9,663 nucleotides of DNA from contig DOIU01000186.1 of the NCBI GenBank assembly GCA_003511825.1, positions 1 through 9,663 on the forward strand, read 5' to 3'. Below the pieces are notes generated by a model. The model had not been told where the DNA came from. It did no database searches and saw only the letters and a program-made list of their open reading frames with translations. Source of the DNA: Gammaproteobacteria bacterium. Its GTDB lineage: Bacteria > Pseudomonadota > Gammaproteobacteria > Granulosicoccales > Granulosicoccaceae. The position numbers and the translations under genes were made by a program. Position 1 is the first letter of the stretch, and every line of letters starts with the position of its first letter. Positions 6,695 to 9,663 of the stretch are shown here, piece by piece.

Positions 6695-6944
6695 CGTCGT
6701 TTCTCAGCAATTTTCATAGACGCAGCAAAGGCTGGGCCAACGCGAACGCATGACCACAAAAACCGCTACAGAATGCGTGTCAGCGCATTGTTTCCAGGCT
6801 GAAATAAAGGCCCGCCAGTGATGCGCCTCACCCAAGAATTACGTCCTGCCCCACTTGTCAAGTGTGGTATCATGACCGGTTTCACTGACCTGCCTGTCCC
6901 ACTGGTTCAGGCGGCCCCACTTAAGAAATTTAGGATTACCCACC
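6695..6944. promoter_or_regulatory. Divergent promoter region of the dioxygenase gene and serC
   Basis: This 250-bp gap must hold the promoters of both neighbours. Visible elements are an inverted repeat AATGCG/CGCATT (6772-6777 and 6784-6789), a 13-bp palindrome CACTTGTCAAGTG (6852-6864), a -10-like TATCAT (6868-6873) without a good -35, and a direct repeat CCCCACTT (6849-6856 and 6915-6922). The serC ribosome-binding site is AGGA at 6932-6935. The palindrome next to the -10-like box could be an operator, but I do not recognise the protein it would bind. Confidence 0.3.
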
Positions 6945-8030
6945 ATGAGCAGAGTGTACAATTTCAGCGCCGGTCCCGCCGTGTTGCCGGAGTCCGTTTT
7001 GCAGCAAGCCAGTGAGCAATTGCTCGATTGGAACGGCAGCGGCATGTCGGTGATGGAAATGAGCCATCGCGGCAAAGAATTCGTTTCCATTGCCCAGGAA
7101 GCTGAAGCCGATTTACGCGAGCTTATGCAGATCCCGGACAACTACAAAGTCCTGTTTCTGCAAGGCGGTGCCACGGCGCAATTCTCGCTCATCCCCATGA
7201 ATTTGCTCGGCGACGCGGGCGGCAAGGCGGATTACGTCAACACCGGGGCTTGGTCAAAAAAAGCCATCGCCGCCGCCAAGAAAATCGCTGACGTCAACGT
7301 CGTCGCCGATGCGGCAGACAGCAACTATGCCCATGTGCCCGCGTTTGAGACCTGGGACACCCGAGCAGATGCCGATTATCTGCATTACACCCCTAACGAA
7401 ACCATCGGTGGTGTCGAATTCGGGTTTATTCCCGAGACCGGTGATATCCCCCTGGTGGCGGATATGTCTTCGACCATTTTGTCGCGCCCCATCGACGTCA
7501 GCCGATTCGGGATCATTTATGCCGGCGCGCAAAAAAACATCGGCCCTGCGGGCCTGACGCTGGTCATCATTCGTGACGACCTGATCCGTGATCCCCACCC
7601 CGGCATACCAGACGTGTTCTCCTACCAAGTGCAAGCCAAAGCGGAGTCCATGTCCAACACGCCTCCGACCTATGGCTGGTACCTGGCCGGTTTGGTCTTC
7701 AAGTGGCTAAAAGCCAAGGGCGGACTCGCGGCGATGGGAGAGATTAACCGGCGCAAGGCACAAAAACTCTATCAAGCGATTGATGATTCCGCGTTTTACA
7801 ACAACCCTGTCGCACTGGACGCTCGCTCGTGGATGAACATCCCGTTTACCCTGGCGAACGCAGATTTAGATGCGGAGTTCTTGAAGCAGGCAAGCGCAGC
7901 TGGCCTCACCACACTCAAAGGCCATCGCTCGGTCGGCGGCATGCGAGCCAGCATCTACAACGCCATGCCGGAAGCCGGCGTTGATGCCCTGATTTCCTTT
8001 ATGCAAGATTTCGAGAAAAACCATGGATAA
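6945..8030 (+). CDS. serC: Phosphoserine aminotransferase
   Basis: SerC transfers an amino group from glutamate to 3-phosphohydroxypyruvate, giving 3-phosphoserine, the second step of serine synthesis; in many bacteria it also serves vitamin B6 synthesis. The 361-residue product has normal length. It opens with the family signature YNFSAGPAVLPE (5-16), carries HRGKEF (41-46), the phosphate-binding LQGGATAQF (72-80), and the PLP-binding lysine K197 in AGAQKNIGPAG (193-203, equivalent to E. coli K198). The C-terminal GHRSVGGMRASIYNAMP (326-342) is the conserved substrate-binding end. AGGA lies 9 nt before the ATG. The last 8 nt overlap the next gene, so the two should be co-transcribed and translationally coupled. 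Confidence 0.97.
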   Translation: MSRVYNFSAGPAVLPESVLQQASEQLLDWNGSGMSVMEMSHRGKEFVSIAQEAEADLRELMQIPDNYKVLFLQGGATAQFSLIPMNLLGDAGGKADYVNTGAWSKKAIAAAKKIADVNVVADAADSNYAHVPAFETWDTRADADYLHYTPNETIGGVEFGFIPETGDIPLVADMSSTILSRPIDVSRFGIIYAGAQKNIGPAGLTLVIIRDDLIRDPHPGIPDVFSYQVQAKAESMSNTPPTYGWYLAGLVFKWLKAKGGLAAMGEINRRKAQKLYQAIDDSAFYNNPVALDARSWMNIPFTLANADLDAEFLKQASAAGLTTLKGHRSVGGMRASIYNAMPEAGVDALISFMQDFEKNHG

Positions 8031-9192
8031 ATTCAAAATACTCACGCTCAACAACATTGCTGCACGCGGACTTGAGCGGTTGCCGATGGAGGCTTATGAA
8101 GTTGGCTCTGAGTTCACGTCACCGGATGGCATTATCCTGCGCTCTGCCAATATCCACGAGATGGCAGTACCCGAGTCGCTGCTAGCCATCGGTCGCGCGG
8201 GCGCCGGCGTGAACAACATCCCCGTCGATAAGATGAGCAGGTTGGGCATCCCTGTGTTTAACGCACCTGGCGCCAACGCCAACGCCGTAAAAGAACTGGT
8301 CATCTCTGCCATGCTGATCGGTTGCCGCAATATTTGCCATGCGTGGGACTATGTCCGTGGGCTTGAGGGCGACAAAGACACGGTTAACTCCGCCGTTGAA
8401 AAGGGCAAAAAACAATTTGCCGGATTTGAGCTGCCGGGCAAGACACTCGGCGTGGTCGGACTGGGCGCCATCGGTGTGCAAGTGGCCAACGCCGCCCGTG
8501 CACTGGGTATGAACGTCATTGGCTATGATCCCACCATCACTGTCGCACGCGCCTGGGAGTTATCGTCAGACGTTTACGCCGCGCAGAGCCTGGCCGAGCT
8601 TTACGCCAAGGCTGACTTTCTCACGTTCCACGTGCCACTGATCGATTCCACGCGTGACTTGGTCAATGTCGATCGCATCGCACAGATGAAAGAGAATGTC
8701 GTCATCATCAACTTTGCCCGCCAAGGTGTTGTCAATGATGCCGCCGTGCTCGAGGGCTTGAACGCGGGTAAGGTGTACGCCTACCTCAGTGATTTTCCGA
8801 CAGCTGAGCTTATCGCGCATCCGCGCGTCGTCGCCCTGCCACACCTCGGCGCCTCAACCAGCGAAGCGGAAGAGAACTGCGCCATCATGGTGGCGAATCA
8901 GCTGCGCGATTACCTGGAACACGGCATCATCCGTAACTCGGTGAACTTCCCTGAGATCACGCTGCAACGCTCCGGCCAGTCACGCTTAGTGATCGCCAAC
9001 GAAAACCAGCCCGACATGCTCGGCCAGATTTCACACGCACTCGGTAAAAGCGGACTGAACATCAGCCATATGCAGAACGAATCGCGTGGTGATATCGCTT
9101 ACACCGTGGTCGATATCGATCAAGCGCTGGACGCCAGCTGTTGCGCAGAACTGCGGGATATTCCCGGTGTTTTGAAAGTACGCGCCATCTGA
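8023..9192 (+). CDS. serA: D-3-phosphoglycerate dehydrogenase, compact ACT-domain type
   Basis: SerA oxidises 3-phosphoglycerate to 3-phosphohydroxypyruvate with NAD, the first committed step of serine synthesis. The 389-residue protein has the dinucleotide-binding GLGAIG (146-151) with D169 (GYDP), which favours NAD. Its catalytic residues are R233 (NFARQGVVND), E262 (SDFPTAEL) and H274 (LPHLGAST). E262 and H274 are only 12 residues apart, against 23 in E. coli SerA (R240/E269/H292), so the loop between them is shortened. Residues about 320-389 form a C-terminal ACT domain, the usual site of serine feedback inhibition; no extra intervening domain is present. The ATG at 8023 overlaps the serC end by 8 nt. 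This matches a compact SerA subclass known in other bacteria; serine inhibition itself is inferred. Confidence 0.93.
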   Translation: MDKFKILTLNNIAARGLERLPMEAYEVGSEFTSPDGIILRSANIHEMAVPESLLAIGRAGAGVNNIPVDKMSRLGIPVFNAPGANANAVKELVISAMLIGCRNICHAWDYVRGLEGDKDTVNSAVEKGKKQFAGFELPGKTLGVVGLGAIGVQVANAARALGMNVIGYDPTITVARAWELSSDVYAAQSLAELYAKADFLTFHVPLIDSTRDLVNVDRIAQMKENVVIINFARQGVVNDAAVLEGLNAGKVYAYLSDFPTAELIAHPRVVALPHLGASTSEAEENCAIMVANQLRDYLEHGIIRNSVNFPEITLQRSGQSRLVIANENQPDMLGQISHALGKSGLNISHMQNESRGDIAYTVVDIDQALDASCCAELRDIPGVLKVRAI

Positions 9193-9203
9193 GCGTTGTA
9201 TTC

Positions 9204-9247
9204 GGGGTGTCGCCCGGCGATAGGGCTTTGGCCAGGGCGACATCCCC
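9204..9247. other. Large stable hairpin after serA
   Basis: Bases 9204-9215 pair with 9235-9247 over 12 bp, broken only by a bulged T at 9243. GGC (9216-9218) and GCC (9231-9233) can extend the stem into the loop. It begins 11 nt after the serA stop. No T-tract follows on either strand, so it is not a standard intrinsic terminator. It could stabilise the serCA message, act with Rho, or be a REP-like element; only one copy is present here. Confidence 0.55.
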
Positions 9248-9255
9248 GCTATAAT
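9228..9255 (+). promoter_or_regulatory. Probable sigma-70 promoter for icd
   Basis: TATAAT at 9250-9255 is a perfect -10 box. TTGGCC at 9228-9233 matches 4 of 6 bases of the -35 consensus with a 16-bp spacer. Transcription would begin near 9262 and give a leader of roughly 110 nt before the icd start. The -35 lies in the loop side of the 9204-9247 hairpin and the right arm of the hairpin forms the spacer. Confidence 0.55.
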
Positions 9256-9370
9256 AAGAAAGAAAAAATAAATTCATCCCCCTAAAACTCACCTTATACA
9301 AAGCGCGCCGGGACCGACGGTTTCGGCCGAACATTCAGGGGCAAACACGCTACTCAATTCAGGGAAAATC

Positions 9371-9663
9371 ATGTCCGACGAAAAATCCAAAATTATCTAC
9401 ACACTGACTGACGAAGCGCCGCTGCTGGCTACCTATTCTTTACTGCCGATCATCCAAAACTTTGCCGCCGCCGCCAACATCGATATTGTCAAAAGTGATA
9501 TTTCTGTCGCCGCACGTATCCTCGCGGAGTTTCCAGACCATCTGAGTGAAGAGCAAAAAGTGCCAGACAATCTGGCCGAACTCGGCCGGTTAACCCAGGA
9601 CCCCACCACCAACATCATCAAGCTGCCCAATATCAGTGCATCGGTGCCGCAGCTCAAAGCCGC
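9371..9663 (+). CDS. icd: NADP-dependent isocitrate dehydrogenase, monomeric type (5' part)
   Basis: The first 97 codons are present and the frame is open at the window end; family members are about 740 residues long. The enzyme decarboxylates isocitrate to 2-oxoglutarate with NADP in the citric acid cycle. The N-terminus KIIYTLTDEAPLLATYSLLP (7-26), DISVAARILAEFP (43-55) and NIIKLPNISASVPQLKAA (80-97) are closely similar to the start of monomeric IDH as I remember it, and unlike the homodimeric E. coli Icd. The catalytic residues lie beyond the window. The ATG at 9371 has AGGGA at 9361-9365. A consensus -10 box about 116 nt upstream points to its own promoter, separate from serCA. Confidence 0.93.
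   Translation, partial: MSDEKSKIIYTLTDEAPLLATYSLLPIIQNFAAAANIDIVKSDISVAARILAEFPDHLSEEQKVPDNLAELGRLTQDPTTNIIKLPNISASVPQLKA

Overview
The window (about 9.7 kb, moderately GC-rich coding DNA with AT-rich spacers) reads as a chromosomal segment of a gammaproteobacterium. The divergent znuA / zur-znuC-znuB arrangement, known from Pseudomonas-type genomes, and a monomeric-type NADP isocitrate dehydrogenase support this. The exact genus cannot be fixed from the sequence. There are no transposases, integrases, phage genes, CRISPR arrays, tRNAs or rRNAs.

Layout. (1) 1-126: a short leader with a perfect 9-bp inverted repeat just before a GTG start. (2) 127-2145 (+): a 672-aa soluble protein of unknown function. 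I infer that it resembles the non-catalytic parts (DUF4011-like N-terminal module and later helical part) of very large DUF4011 helicases, but it has no helicase motifs. (3) 2146-2530: a 385-bp AT-rich spacer without a convincing gene. It holds an 18-bp perfect palindrome with a T-rich tail (probable + terminator), a minus-strand terminator-like hairpin, a Fur-box-like sequence and A/T tracts. (4) 2531-5639: a zinc-uptake locus. znuA (-) diverges from zur-znuC-znuB (+), with a textbook Zur operator between them. (5) 5648-6694 (-): a phytanoyl-CoA dioxygenase-family (Fe(II)/2-oxoglutarate) enzyme, convergent with znuB. (6) 6945-9192 (+): serC and a compact ACT-domain serA, overlapping by 8 nt. 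These are the first two steps of serine biosynthesis, written in reverse pathway order. (7) 9193-9370: a large hairpin with a consensus -10 box beside it, then the start of icd (monomeric isocitrate dehydrogenase), which runs off the window at 9663.

How the genes work together. ZnuA captures periplasmic zinc, ZnuB forms the channel and ZnuC powers import. Zur with bound zinc should repress both arms from the shared operator, so zinc starvation induces all four genes. SerA oxidises 3-phosphoglycerate and SerC transaminates the product to phosphoserine; their overlap implies coupled translation. No functional link is visible between the zinc locus, the serine operon and the flanking genes.

Most of the window is ordinary housekeeping. 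The parts most worth a second look are the helicase-less DUF4011-like protein and the spacer at 2146-2530, which could encode an iron-regulated small RNA on the minus strand.
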